DNA of 64,000 nt. Source: Marasmius tenuissimus (taxonomy: Eukaryota; Basidiomycota; Agaricomycetes; Agaricales; Marasmiaceae). The notes under the pieces are model-generated. The model saw only the letters and a list, made by a program, of their open reading frames with translations. It was not told the origin of the DNA and made no database searches. Both the position numbers and the translations under genes were made by a program. This document shows positions 45,659-56,651 of the stretch, one piece after another. The stretch is from positions 186,001-250,000 of the forward strand of contig JAQOTA010000016.1 of NCBI GenBank assembly GCA_029532415.1. Reading direction: 5' to 3'. Each line of letters starts with the position of its first letter. Within the stretch, counting starts at the first letter, position 1.

Positions 45659-46939
45659 TGGCAATTGAGTCCCGAGATCCGATTGGGGCAACAGATACTA
45701 ACCGGTATGGGTTGGAAAAGGTTCGGTCTTTTGTCTTTTGTTGCGGCTGGCACACGGTCTAATACAGTGGTTAGACAAAAAGAATGGTAGAGTGTTTACG
45801 GGAGCCTCGACGTCCCCACCCTCGTCCGCACCTCGAGATAAAGCCCGGAGGTCAAGGAAGCTGCCAATGCCCACGTCCGTCGAAAAATCTTGGATGCCAC
45901 CAGCGTTCTAACAGCAGTGGCAGCAGTAGCGGAGCTTCGTCGCCTCGGTCTCCATATACCGTATATTCGTCGGGTACATCGGTGTTTTCTGCGAGCGGCT
46001 CGTCGAGCGGGAGCTCCCCTCCCTCTAGTTGCGGCTCGTATTCGGAAAGCGGCTCACCGTCGTCACAAATCTACAGGAGCCAGCCGCGGATCCTCATATC
46101 CTCTTTGCTGTCCGACCCTTACGCTGTGTACGCTTCTAGTTTTCGAGTCCAATGCCGCAATTTTGACCCACCAGCTCCCTAGCTCCTATCGCCTGGAAGT
46201 TGTACAACAGCCAACCCGAGCTGCAGAATTTCGGAATGCACCTCTGTCTCGTCTCCCGATAACACCCCCAGTGATCGTTCGACTAGTTATACGAGACTCC
46301 TCCGGCAACCCTGTCGTTCCGTACGTATGTGTCTCATTTTTGGCGGCGGCCAATTTATCAACTGAAATGCTCTGTCGTTCTTTAGCAATGTGGAGCTGCC
46401 CTTCCTTATTGCACACTTGTCGCTGTACAGCGAGGATGGACGGACAAGACTCGACACTGGGTCTCCGGTGCCAACCGGGCCCATGTTGTACGGTAATCTC
46501 GTTGCGTCCCTAGCGCACCTCGAAGATCTTCAAGGGAACAAGGGACTCTTCTTCATCTTCCCCGATGTAAGTGTTCGATGGCGTGGGAGATATCGGCTCG
46601 GAGTTACGCTGCTCAGGATATCAGAGTGCGTGCCTTGATTACTCCCACCAATCAAACTGTCCCATACTTACGGTCCCCTTTCGCTTGTGGACGCTAGTGC
46701 CGTTTCACCTGGTGTTCTGGGAATAACTCAGCAGACCTCGGCCCTCGCAGAGACTCGTACGAGTGCTTTCGATGTCCTGGGTCTGCATGAATACACCGCC
46801 GTTCGTGTGTATTCGTTTATTCGTTTGAGGAGCAACCTTCTCATGTCCTGCACTGATAGCTCAAACGCGTCTCACCCAAACCTTCTTGCGACAAGGAGCG
46901 AGAATGTTTACGTTCGCACCACCAACCCATCATCCGTGA
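45659..46939 (+). CDS. Velvet-domain regulatory protein
   Basis: Velvet factors are fungal NF-kB-fold DNA-binding regulators of development, spore formation and secondary metabolism. The velvet domain is clear: YRLEVVQQPTRAAEFRN, LPITPPVIVRLVIRDSSGNPVVP, NVELPFLIAHLSLYSEDGR, TGPMLYGNLVASLAHLEDLQG, KGLFFIFPDVSVRWRGRYRLGVTLLRIS, then SAFDVLGLHEYTAVPQTRLTQTFLRQGARMF and a short FAPPTHHP end. Between the start and the domain lies a Ser/Gly-rich linker (SGASSPRSPYTVYSSGTS). N-terminal exons are uncertain: ATG 45659 can be spliced by introns of 47 nt (ending AATACAG near 45769) and 64 nt (GTCAAG...TAACAG) into the Ser-rich frame. Stop is TGA 46937-46939. Whether it is a VosA-, VelB- or VelC-type protein cannot be told. 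Confidence 0.8.
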
Positions 46940-47721
46940 TTTAGATCAAGTTTCTACACCCCGTACAACACATATACGGGTTTTCTGTGATTCGGTTTTC
47001 TTCCGTTGCATTCGCCACTACCTTCGTTCTATCATCATAGACTTGTCGCCTTTTGGCCACTCTCTTTTGTCGCTACCGCTTGGTATCGACGTCGGCGAGA
47101 GTGATGCTCCCTCGACAATAATCAAATTCTTCATCTTTTTTCGATATGGCTTACACGAAACACGTTTTGATTTATCCGTCGTACACGGCTGGAGTCCCGT
47201 TGGTCCAACTTCAGGTAGCTGCGAGGATGAACTCGGATCCGTGAGTTGAATTTGCCTTGCCGATCTTCCGTTACAGGAGACTTTCCTCCTGCGTCCTCCA
47301 GGCCAAACGCACGCTACTTACGACGGGAGGTCTGATGTAGCCCCAGGTGATGCCGAAGTCGGCTCCGGCTTGAGAAACTGATCAATCTCCAGCAAAACCA
47401 CTGTCGGAGCGTTATAAGTAGCCTCCTCGATAAGTGCGCACCCGATTACGAGTCCGCTGTTAGTATAGTATTCCGGAATCCAACTGCACTGCCGACTACT
47501 GCGCACACAGTATTTTTAGAGTAATCGAGACGGGCGAGACTTGATTTAGTCCATGTTCGGGATCAGGCATGCAGATGGCAGTGCGCTTGACTAAAAATGC
47601 TCAGGCGCCTACTGCGGGCAGCACGTGCTCGGCGAGGGAAATACCTGGTTCGCAACATCCGCCAAGTCACTCTTGGTCCTTTCTTCTTTCCTCCCACCAC
47701 ATCCCGTCGCCCACCTCAATC
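46940..47721. other. Intergenic region between velvet and CYSTM genes
   Basis: No conserved gene was recognised. A short frame from ATG 47146 (MAYTKHVLIYPSYTAG...) could continue through a 36-nt GTGAGT...TTACAG gap to a TAG, giving just over 50 codons, but the intron would be unusually short. The 80 bp before 47722 are CT-rich and probably belong to the CYSTM promoter. Confidence 0.4.
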
Positions 47722-48329
47722 ATGTCTGCCAACGATTATTACAACGCTGGAAAGCCTCAAGGTCAATACTACCCTCCTCAAGGTGAGAAGCTTCGTTTCT
47801 CTCAGTCGCCCCGGTCTGCCCTCGGAATCGCATGATTCTCGCTATTTATTTTTTTATCGGGTTCTCAGTCTATTTGTCGGCGGAAACTGACTATCTATAA
47901 CAGGACCACCACAAGGACAAGGCGGTTACTACCCTCAAGTATGCCGGGCGATCTTATGGGAAGGGTTCTCGAGGGACTGACGATTCATTTTTATTAGGAA
48001 CCGCAACAAGCTTACAACGGCGGGTACGGTGGACCTCCCCCTCAGGGATATTATCCCCAGCAGGGAGGCTACCAACCTCAGCCCCAGCCACAAACCGTGA
48101 TTGTGTACGTTCCGTTCTTCTTGAAGGCTTCCCAATGTATCGACTCGTTTCCCTTTGCCCAGTCAACAACCAGCCCAGAGCAGTGGTGGTGGTGGTGGAA
48201 CTTGTACCGCTTGTTTAGCGGGTATCTTGTGTTGTTGCTGTGCTGAAGGTGCGTTGCAGTGAACCTTTGCTGGGGCTTTTCATTGACCATCTTGCTCCTC
48301 CGACAGAGATTTGTGATTGTATCTTCTAG
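47722..48329 (+). CDS. CYSTM-type small tail-anchored protein
   Basis: Small membrane-associated stress protein of the CYSTM family. About 98 residues in five short exons. The N-terminal two thirds are Gln/Pro/Gly/Tyr-rich repeats (GGYYPQ, GYYPQQGGYQPQPQPQ), a low-complexity cytosolic segment. After QQPAQSSGGGGG comes the Cys-rich tail CTACLAGILCCCCAEEICDCIF, the family hallmark, thought to insert in or associate with the plasma membrane and possibly be palmitoylated. The last residues come from a small exon after an intron at about 48249-48306; without it the tail would be cut short. Start is ATG 47722 (MSANDYYNAG). Members are often induced by stress or metals; nothing in the upstream sequence proves that here. 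Confidence 0.8.
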
Positions 48330-48966
48330 AGTCGAGATGGTAGCTGTCATGTACAGTAACCATCAGGTGTTGTTGGGTACAGGAACGTTGTCATGATTCA
48401 TCCCTATTCCTTGAACTTTGTCCATCAGATTCTTGAGCGTTCTCCCTCCGTTATGATCCCTGGCCTGGCATTTCATTTCTTGTTTATCTCCGCTGTTTCT
48501 CTATAACCTCTTTTACCCCAGTTTCTCCAACATTTGCATTGTAGTATTTTCATGCACACCTCTTGTAGCACTGTCCATAATTGAGGATGTTACTTTTCCT
48601 TGTGAATCTATTATGGCTACTCGATATATCTCAACGTGCAAGCGCGCAAATGAAGAGCCTGGTAAATTCTCGGAAATTGTGACAAGCCAGGACAAGACTA
48701 GTGCCAACATGCTGCACGTTTTGATTCGCTGATTCGGTTGAGTAAAATGACGACGGACCGGATGCTGTCCGTGCCGGGCATTGACGGGGGGAGCCGGGAA
48801 GAAATTTTGTCCTCGCTGGCGCGTCAAATAGCCGTCACTTTCCTTCCTCCAACCACCACCACCCCAGTCGCTCTCGTCGACCTTCTCTACTTGCACTTGG
48901 ATCAGGGCGTCCAGTGAAGCATTTAGACCATCTAAATTGTTCTTTATATCCTTCTAATACCCAAAG
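48330..48966. other. Intergenic region before the phosphate carrier
   Basis: Holds the CYSTM 3' UTR and MIR1 promoter. The stretch 48840-48900 is rich in CCTCCAACCACCACCACC-like pyrimidine/CA sequence, as often seen before strongly expressed fungal genes. A 127-codon minus-strand open frame (48513-48896) is its complement and has no conserved content. Confidence 0.4.
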
Positions 48967-50124
48967 ATGTCTTCTCCTACCGGAAAATGGGACGCCAGGT
49001 CTGTTCTCGCTCGTTTTCGCGCTTTCTTCAATTGCTCATTTTGTGTTCTCTAGGTACCTTGGACCTGTTCCTCATGATGTATCCTACTACTCCAAGTGCA
49101 TGTTGGGCGGTGCTCTTGCTTGCGGTCTCACCCATGCCGCCATCACCCCTCTCGATGTTGCTAAATGTAACATGCAGGTAAACAGTCTTGTTTTCGTCTT
49201 CTTTCCGTCTTGATTCTGACAATCTCTAGGTCAACCCCGCCAAATATACTGGATTGGGCCCTGGTCTCAAGACCTTGATTGCAGAGGAAGGCTCTCGTGG
49301 TATCTGGAAAGGTTTCGGACCCACGTTGGTCGGATACGGTCTTCAGGGAATGTTCAAGTACGGTCTCTATGAGGTGTTCAAGGACACGTATATGAACATG
49401 GCTGGCCAAGAGACGACCGAGAAGTACAAGGGTCTCATCTGGTTGGCTGGTTCTGCATCTGCAGAAGTGTTTGCCGACATTGCCCTCTGCCCTCTCGAAA
49501 TGACCAAGGTCAAGATCCAGACCAGTCCCACTGGCACCTTCCCCGTTGCATTTGGATCTGCTTTGTCGGAAATGAGCAGGCTCAAGGCTGATACCCGTTA
49601 CCCCTTCGGTTCCCTTGTTCCTCTCTGGTCTCGCCAGGTATATTTTCTCCAAACACGTTCGTCGCTCAGCTATTGATGCTTTTGCGCACTGTCAGATTCC
49701 CTACACCATGGCCAAGTTCTACTTCTTCGAGAAGATCGTCTCGGTCTTCTACACCCACGTCTTCACCCAGCCCAAGGAGACTTACAGCAAGCCCACACAG
49801 CTTGGTGTCACCTTTGCCTCCGGTTACCTCGCTGGTGTTGTCTGCGCCATCGTCTCGCACCCTGCTGACTCCATGGTCTCCCTGCTCGGAAAGGCCGAGA
49901 ACAAGGGTAAGTCCGCCGGACAAATCGCCAGTGAAGTCGGCTTCGGAACCTTGGCTACCAAGGGTCTCGGAACTCGTGTGTTGATGATTGGTACGTAGCA
50001 CATCTGTGGTTCTTTCTGGTATGGGTCGTGACTGTCATCTCCAGGTACTTTGACCGGTTTCCAATGGTGGATCTACGACACCTTCAAGTCCACCATGGGC
50101 TTGGGTACGACCGGTGGCAAGTAA
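48967..50124 (+). CDS. MIR1: Mitochondrial phosphate carrier
   Basis: Inner-membrane carrier importing phosphate with H+ for ATP synthesis. About 305 residues in five exons. Three repeats of the mitochondrial carrier fold are visible: YYSKCMLGGALACGLTHAAITPLDVAKCNMQ (PxDxxK signature), SASAEVFADIALCPLEMTKVKIQT (PLEMTK) and GYLAGVVCAIVSHPADSMVSLLGK (PADSMVS). NPAKYTGLGPGLKTLIAEEG, WKGFGPTLVGYGLQGMFKYGLYEVFKD and PLWSRQIPYTMAKFYFFEKIV are phosphate-carrier signatures. Codon use is visibly biased to C-ending codons (GCC, ACC, AAG, CTC), unlike neighbours, which fits high expression. The small first coding exon encodes MSSPTGKWDA. The stop TAA is at 50122-50124. Confidence 0.94.
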
Positions 50125-50805
50125 AGCCGCCTTGCCTTTCAAAACGATGTAACGGCACTGGTCAGTTGCTCAAATCCGTAGTGGTCCCTCAGTTACTCAA
50201 CAAACCCCACAGGACGATATAAATCAGTTTTCGCCACACCTTACGCGCCTACCTTTATACTTAGTCCATATTTTTCATTGCTATACTTCGTCGCGTTTAT
50301 GTCTAGACTGCAATTTAGATGTTTCTTAGCTTTGAAAGAATCGAACGTTGAAGGCTCGAATGATTACAACCCTTTGCGAGAAGGTTGGCACACATTTCGC
50401 AGGTTATAGACATAGAAAAATAAAATGAACATAGACGGCGGCTCCGCCTATTCAGTCGGTGTTTCGGACATTTAACAGGGAGTTTGAGGAGCGGTCGTAG
50501 GTGGAGTTAGAGGTGTTTGATGTGGCCTTGAAGATGTTTGATGTGGGTTCGGAGGTGTTTGGAGTGGATTCGGAGATGTTTGGGGAGGTTGAGGCAATTT
50601 TACTGCTGCTCGTATCTCTTCCCCTCGCTCAACCCTTCCTGATTCATTTTTGTCTATATACCTCATCTTCCAGCTTGTGCCATCCTTTTTGCAAAGGGCT
50701 GTAAGCAGGAAGACACGACGCACATGCCCTTAGGCTTTAGTGGTCAATCCAAGAGAGGTTAGTACAACAATACGATACATGGTAAGTACACTCTATCAGT
50801 CAAGG
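50125..50805. other. Convergent 3' region between MIR1 and NDC80
   Basis: Non-coding by eye, holding the 3' UTRs of both genes. It contains one short minisatellite (50513-50595, listed separately). Apparent open frames across that repeat reflect its 21-bp period only. Confidence 0.45.
50513..50595. repeat. Degenerate 21-bp tandem repeat, about four units
   Basis: Units start at 50513, 50534, 50555 and 50576 and read approximately RTGTTTGRWGTGGVTTCGGAG. Because 21 is a multiple of three, frames on both strands stay open through it. The last unit is incomplete. Confidence 0.7.
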
Positions 50806-53123
50806 TCATGAATCTATCTCGGCGAAATCCTTCAACTCCTGCAAGTGCCGTGATACTTCGCCCTTGAACTCAGCAATCTCATTACTGTTCTTTAGAATGC
50901 CGCGTATGAGCTCATCTTTCAGGCGATTTATCTTCGCAACAGTTTCGTTGTACCTTGGTATAGGTCAGTCAGACGATTATCAAGAGGCAGGTGGGAATGG
51001 GACCGACTCGAATTGCAACGATTGCAAACGGGACTTGACTCCCATGCCGCTGGCGAGAGCCGCGGTTCGTGCATCAGAAAGGTCTCTCTCTAGTCTTGCC
51101 AACTGCTGAGCTGCCTGCTGCCCTTCCTGTTGTGAGGTCTGTGAAGTCGTTTTAGTACGATCTGCACATGAGGCGGTGATACAAGGGAACTTACAGCGTG
51201 TAGACTCTCCGCCTCGTCATTCACGGACTTGACCTTGCTTTCCTCCTGGTTGATCTCGTCCTCCAGAGTATCAAACTCCATGATCATCTTATCGAGGTCG
51301 TTGTCCAGCTTGATTCTTTCACTCTCCACCTCAGCCCGCTGCCTCCTTTTGCTCTCTGCGACGTGGTTCAACACCGGCTTCACCACCTTCCTGACATCAG
51401 GGCCAACCAATAATTGGCGAACGTCCTGCGCAGCTGTGTTCAGTTCCATGACGAGATCCACGTCCTCGTGTGGGGGAGGAAGTGGAGGGAAAAGGTCCAG
51501 TTTTGAGAGGAGATTCATGTATTGGTCGAGAGACTCTTCAGACCTCGAAGTTGCGTGTGTGAGAGTAACTTCGAGCTTCATCACCGTCCGATGGATATCT
51601 GCTTTCTTCTGTCGAAGGTCTTCCAGATTTCGCTGAAGGTTTTCATGGTCAGAATTCATTCGGTGGACTTCCTCGGGGGATAGGTTCTGCTCATCCACGA
51701 TCTTCTGAAGTCGGGCTAGCTCGGCCTTTGAAGAAGTAAGCAGCTGATCTGGAAGGTTGCGATGCCAAAGTCAACGATAGGTAGAAGGAGGATAAACGAG
51801 AGCATCACCTAGGCGAGCAATTTCGTTCTTCTCTTCTGTGATGTTTTCCATCTGCTTCGTCCTCTTCGCATCATATCGTTGTAAAATTCGCTGCATCTTT
51901 TCGCTGTCGATGTTGAGAGTCTTATTATGGTCTTCCTCCTTCGCTATAGGCGCCTAATAACGACAGTTATGATGAGGAAGTTTAGTAGGAAGTGAGTCCT
52001 CCAGTACACACCGGCGAGTCTGTCAGCTTCTTCAACTCCGTCATTGCTTCGAAAAGTTGATTCGTTAAGGAGTCCAACTCTTGCTGAGAGCGCTCGTTTT
52101 TCCTAGCTAATGTACTAGTTATGTATAGACGGTGCAAGTAGATTGGTTGAAGCACATACCATAACGCTCCTCGAGCTGTTGATTGGCCTCAACGAACTCG
52201 TCAACATGATCCAGCCACATAAGATAGCACTCTTGATAGTAATCAAGAGCAAGAGCAGCATGATGGTTGGGGTCGTCAAATTCTTCAGGTACGAGAGAGG
52301 GATCCTGTAATGTCGGATGTCCGCTGTCGAAATACTCTTGGATCATCTGTTCACTTTAACACTTCAGACGCAATACCGCAAAGCGATCGTTATAGAGGAC
52401 GCACTTTGCACACTTCCACAAGCCAGTGCAGAACACCCAACAACGAAGGCCATGAATGCATGCTCGCTGGTGCAGCCAACCATTTGTTGTCCAACGCGCC
52501 CACATAAGGATATCGCAACGCTTTCAACGTTGGAATGAACACGTCCTCAAATTTGGTATGCTCCTCGGGAAGGCACATCGGGTTAATCATTTCGACCAAA
52601 TGTTCGAAGATAGTTCGATAGTCTTTCCCAGTCACGTTCGTGAGTTTCTGCAGAGTGAAATCCTTCGGCGGGTTTTCCTTGAGATAATTCTGGATATCGG
52701 CGCGTTCTCTGGCTTGAAATGCCCTGTCACGAAGAGGTCTGGGATCCTTGACTTGGCTGCTTGAAGGCTGAGGAGGCGCACCGGCCCACATCGAACCACG
52801 ACGAGCACTGCTGTTAAGGGGCGTCAGTTTCTGCGATAGAAGAGTTCACAGCGTGTAAACACACACTTGGGTGGTCCGGGTGTCCTTCCGAGTGCAGATT
52901 TGGACGCGCTTTGCAATAAAGGATTCATGCCCATGCCTTGAGATCGCATTAGGGATTGTCGAGGATTAATATTTTGTGGTATAGGGTATGGACCACGAAT
53001 CGCGGGCCCTGAGAGCGACATTCGGCTGCTGGCATTCGGAGTGGGTGCTGGTTTCTTCACTGTAGTTGGTACCGGAAGACTCGATCCAGGAGGCATTACT
53101 GAACGCCGACGAGAGTCCATCAT
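50806..53123 (-). CDS. NDC80: Kinetochore protein Ndc80/Hec1
   Basis: Outer-kinetochore subunit that binds microtubules through a calponin-homology domain and pairs with Nuf2. Roughly 620 residues. The N-terminal tail is basic with RRRSVMPPG, a likely Aurora/Ipl1 phosphosite, and Pro/Ser-rich. The CH domain, at about residues 100-215, includes RDRAFQARERADIQNYLKEN, FTLQKLTNVTGKDYRTIFEHLVEMINP, FEDVFIPTLKALRYPYVGALDNKWL and SWPSLLGVLHWLVEVC. After EYFDSGHPTLQDP and YQECYLMWLDHVDEFVEANQQLEERY, the remainder is coiled coil (NSDHENLQRNLEDLRQKKADIHRTV, DKMIMEFDTLEDEINQEE), ending NETVAKINRLKDELIRGILKNSNEIAEFKGEVSRHLQEL and FAEIDS. A short interruption at LFPPLPPPHEDVD may be a loop in the coil. 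Start is the first of two ATGs (MMDSRRRS). Confidence 0.93.
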
Positions 53124-53593
53124 GATCGTGGTTGAAGAGGAAACACGAACTGTCACAGGAGTGTCACAGCGCGTCTCCTTCGTTCTCACATCAATACAGA
53201 ATCGCTTCACAATGGAATGTTGGTTGTCCACCAGGTATACTGTTCTATAATAGTATATGAGGGATGCTACTGTTACAGATTGCGATGCGAGAACTCTGAT
53301 TATCTTGACGAAGAACGAACACAGAAAGCCAGCAGAGCAAGGTGACGAAAAAGAGAAAGGAAAACGACGACCGAGAAATTAAGTAGAGATAAAGAGAACA
53401 ATGAGTGTCGACGGTAAGAAGAAAATTATGGGATAGATAGTCTGTGTATTGCGATGGTGAGAATGCCGTGTAATGACTGAAGGATGAGATCAAGAACAGA
53501 AATTGAGAAGAACAAAAAGGAGGGTGTATCGCACAGGCGCAGAGCATCCAAATGAAGGTAATGGTCAACCGAAGACCCACCCAAACAATGATA
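53124..53593. other. NDC80 upstream region
   Basis: Lies between the start of NDC80 and the end of the TBC gene, both on the minus strand. It is purine-rich on the plus strand (GAAGAACAAAAAGGAGGG-like), that is, pyrimidine-rich when read toward NDC80, a usual promoter feature in these fungi. No gene was seen. Confidence 0.4.
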
Positions 53594-55928
53594 TCAGAGC
53601 AACGCAGTTGCCTCTTTCCCTTGTTTAACCAAGTCTTGCCACTCTGCTCGCCATTGCGCCATGTTGGCACGAAGTTTCTTGTCCGCCATAGTCTTCTGTA
53701 CCCATGTCAGCAGGACATTTTCATCTTCTGGGACAAAAAACGACGAAAGAAGAGAAAGTACGGTTTCAAAGTTGGCAGCAGACGTTGTCATTTGGTCTGA
53801 GAGCTTGCTGATCAGAAAACGTACCGTGCAAACAAACTTGGACGGGACACACCTTTGTAAACCCAAATGATCCCAACAGCTAAAATAACAAACACATCCT
53901 TCCCTTCCAGAAGGAACGCGTCCCACAACCTTAGTTGCGTTTGGAATGTGACACTGTTCGCGAACAAGGTAATGTACCACTTAGTCGCGTAACTCGTAGT
54001 GCTCACGCCCATGTCACCAAACGCCTTGTAGACCGCTGGCATGACCTCCTTGGTTATTCTTTCTTGCACATATATCGCTTCGAGTAACCCGGGGAATCCG
54101 GGCGCGAATATCGTATGGAGGGCGTATTGGGGTGAAGAGTGTAGACGGACCAGTGACGCGTACACGTGTGATGGTGGAAAGTAACAGAGTAGGGTAGCCG
54201 CAATCGGTCCCATGCCCTGAACGTACCCACATGTGGAGCACCGTAACGAGAAACAGTGCAAGACATGAAACAAGGAACGTTGGCCGACACCGTACCGGGT
54301 TCGGAATAGAACGTGCCCAGAAATGGTCCGAGGTACATCCAGGTCAATTTGGATGTCATAAGACGACGGTTTGGACAGGCACTCCTCGAAATCCCGCTCG
54401 AGGCGATGTAAGGAGAGGTCCTCATCGGGTTGGTGCGTATGTCCATGCCCGCTACCCCACATCGCCGCATTCCTTGACATGTACAGTTCCCACGCAGCAG
54501 GTCTCCATCTATCCGGTACACCCTTGTAAGTTCTTTCCCGAAGCTTGGACTCTTTGCTTGGCTTCACAACCCATGACTCGACATTGCCTCCAGCTTCACG
54601 TTTCCGCGGTTTCAGCATTCGTGTCCATTTCTCTATCCGGGTTGTCTCCCTTACTGGGGGTTGTGGGGGTGGCAGTGATGAAAGCGCCCTGCCCGACGTG
54701 GAGGCATCCCTGGGCCCTGGAGATGGGCTGGATGTAAGACGCTTCGTGAGTGGTACAGAGGGCAGAAGAATCAATCTGTCGTGAGATGGGGTGGAGAAAA
54801 AACCATAACTGTAGAATTATTGTGTTAGGCTGCGTCCATTCTGTATAGAAAAAGAATGAAGACCGACCGATCGACACTTCCCAATGCAATCAACTCCCGC
54901 TCATCTAGATCTCCTTGCTTCTCGGTGCCGTCCCCTAAAGCAGCAGCAGCATTGAGCTGGCTCGCACGACTAGCTCCTACTCGAGCGCGAGTTCGTTCGA
55001 CGCCGTCTTCGTAACCATCACCCTTGACACCAGAGATGTCCAATTGAGCGTAGGTATTCCGTACGTGAAAAGCATCCATATCTTCGCCCTCTGAGGGTAC
55101 CAGAGAGGTTTTTGATTCAGGAGAATCGGTATAAATTGGGTGCTTAAGAGGAAGACCGGAATTGGCTTTTGGGGAAGATGATGGTGAGCTTCGTGAGGGT
55201 TCTTCTTCCGTTTGCTCTACCTGAGAACCGGGTCGGGATTGTGATTGTGAACGTTGTGAGCGCTGTGAATGGCGCGAGCTGCGCCGCGAAGGGGGAACAT
55301 CGAGGTGTTGAGGTGTGGGACTAAGTCGTGCGTTGTCAATATCGTTGGGGGGAGGTGGTGCAGGCAAGGGACGAATGTGGGATGATGGGGGAACGATTTG
55401 CGGCAACTCTCTTATGCTAGACCTTGTTGCTGTCGAGTACCGTGCCGCTGAGGGTGAGTAGGAGGATGAAGCGGGTATTGATGATATTGAAGTCATGTTA
55501 CTAGTCCTCGAGCTCCCCATCGAAGACCGTTTATTGCTGTACTGGGAATCCCGGACAAACTGAGATTCCCTGGCATTTGAAGTGAGGTCTACTATTGTTG
55601 AGTGCCGACTCGAGAGGTAGGCAAGCTCTGCACCATCGTAACTGTTGCCGTTGGTATGACCATTACCATTGGGCTTGCCCACTGAAGTTCGGTGAAAGGC
55701 GTAACTTGAAGGAGGCCTCCAGCTGTGTCGGGGCTGAGCCTCGTCGCCGTACATGGAGTAAATGGAGAATATTGCTGCCTCTTCTGAGCTATCCTTCTTC
55801 AAGGTCGAAGTGACGGCAGATTCGGTGGTGGTAGTAGAAGAGAAAGAGATGGAAGGGGAACTTGACGGTGATGGTGAATCAAAGTCAATGGGTGTCGGTG
55901 GCATTAGATTTACAGACGGATGATCCAT
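53594..55928 (-). CDS. TBC-domain Rab GTPase-activating protein
   Basis: Rab-GAP that speeds GTP hydrolysis by vesicle-transport GTPases. Roughly 735 residues in three or four exons. The first exon, about 360 residues, is disordered and Ser/Pro-rich (SQRSQRSQSQSRPGSQ, PLPAPPPP). The TBC domain begins KLRERTYKGVPDRWRPAAWELYM; it has IDLDVPRTISGHVLFRTRYGVGQRSLFHVLHCF with the IxxDxxR arginine finger, and CGYVQGMGPIAATLL with the glutamine finger (YVQ). FGDMGVSTTSYATKWYITLFAN and WDAFLLEGKDVFVILAVGII follow. Both catalytic residues are present. After an intron the tail is ANFETVLSLLSSFFVPEDENVLL...WRAEWQDLVKQGKEATALL. It resembles Msb3/Gyp-type GAPs; the target Rab cannot be told. Start is ATG 55928 (MDHPSVNLMPP). 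Confidence 0.88.
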
Positions 55929-56651
55929 GGTCAAAGGATCCCAATGGACGAGTTGAAGGCGAAGAATTCAGAAACAAGGGAGGGAGATGACGGGACTACG
56001 GGGACCTATTATGAGAGGCCCCTTACCGTAAATTCACACCAGTTTACCGACGTGGAGACCTCAGCAATACAAATATCACACGAATCTAAGCAAGGAATTC
56101 CTGAAATACTCTGAACGACAATTTGGCAGTGCAAGCATTCATCCCGCAGCACTGAAACGCAGCTGGGAATGTCAACGGGGGGGGGGAAGACGGAAATCCG
56201 GTTAATAGCCACCGGGGTATACTAGGCACTATCATCGATCATTCTGCCCGTTTCGAGTGTACAACCGGTACAATCAGACTGCTCGGCTCTAGTATGGATA
56301 CAACACAGCCGGAACGCGAGAAATATGGGAATGAAAACTCAGCAAGAACTCAGAGACTTGACCTGAAGCTGACGATGTACTGTGCAGACCGGTACGTCTT
56401 AAATGCGAGCCCCGTTGCATCGGCAAACAGTCGGGCAGTGGCGCGTTTGAGGCAGGTTGGATGCCACAAGGATCGCGCCCAGAATGATGTGGACATCAAG
56501 GTATTATCATTATGGCACCAATAATTCGGGCCTCTGGCATCAACAACTCCCCCGCAGGCATCGACTCGTAATATTCCAATTAAAGTGAAAAGTTGAGTAT
56601 GTATGTGACGGGCCATTGGATTTTCTACCAAGCTTAAATATCGCTCTACCT
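55929..56651. other. Intergenic region upstream of the TBC gene
   Basis: Holds the TBC promoter and CYT1 3' UTR. A run of ten G occurs at 56177-56186. Short open frames on both strands show no conserved content. No RNA gene or inverted-repeat element was seen. Confidence 0.4.

Noticed and set aside
47146..47341. Small frame MAYTKHVLIYPSYTAG... with possible second exon ending at a TAG
   Set aside because: It needs a 36-nt intron, shorter than others here, and has no recognisable homologue.
48513..48896. 127-codon minus-strand frame before MIR1
   Set aside because: It is the complement of a pyrimidine/CA-rich promoter stretch and has no conserved content.
50472..50723. Open frames with PPQTSPNP-like or FDVGSEVFG-like repeats
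   Set aside because: They arise from a 21-bp minisatellite that keeps frames open by its period; no gene structure supports them.
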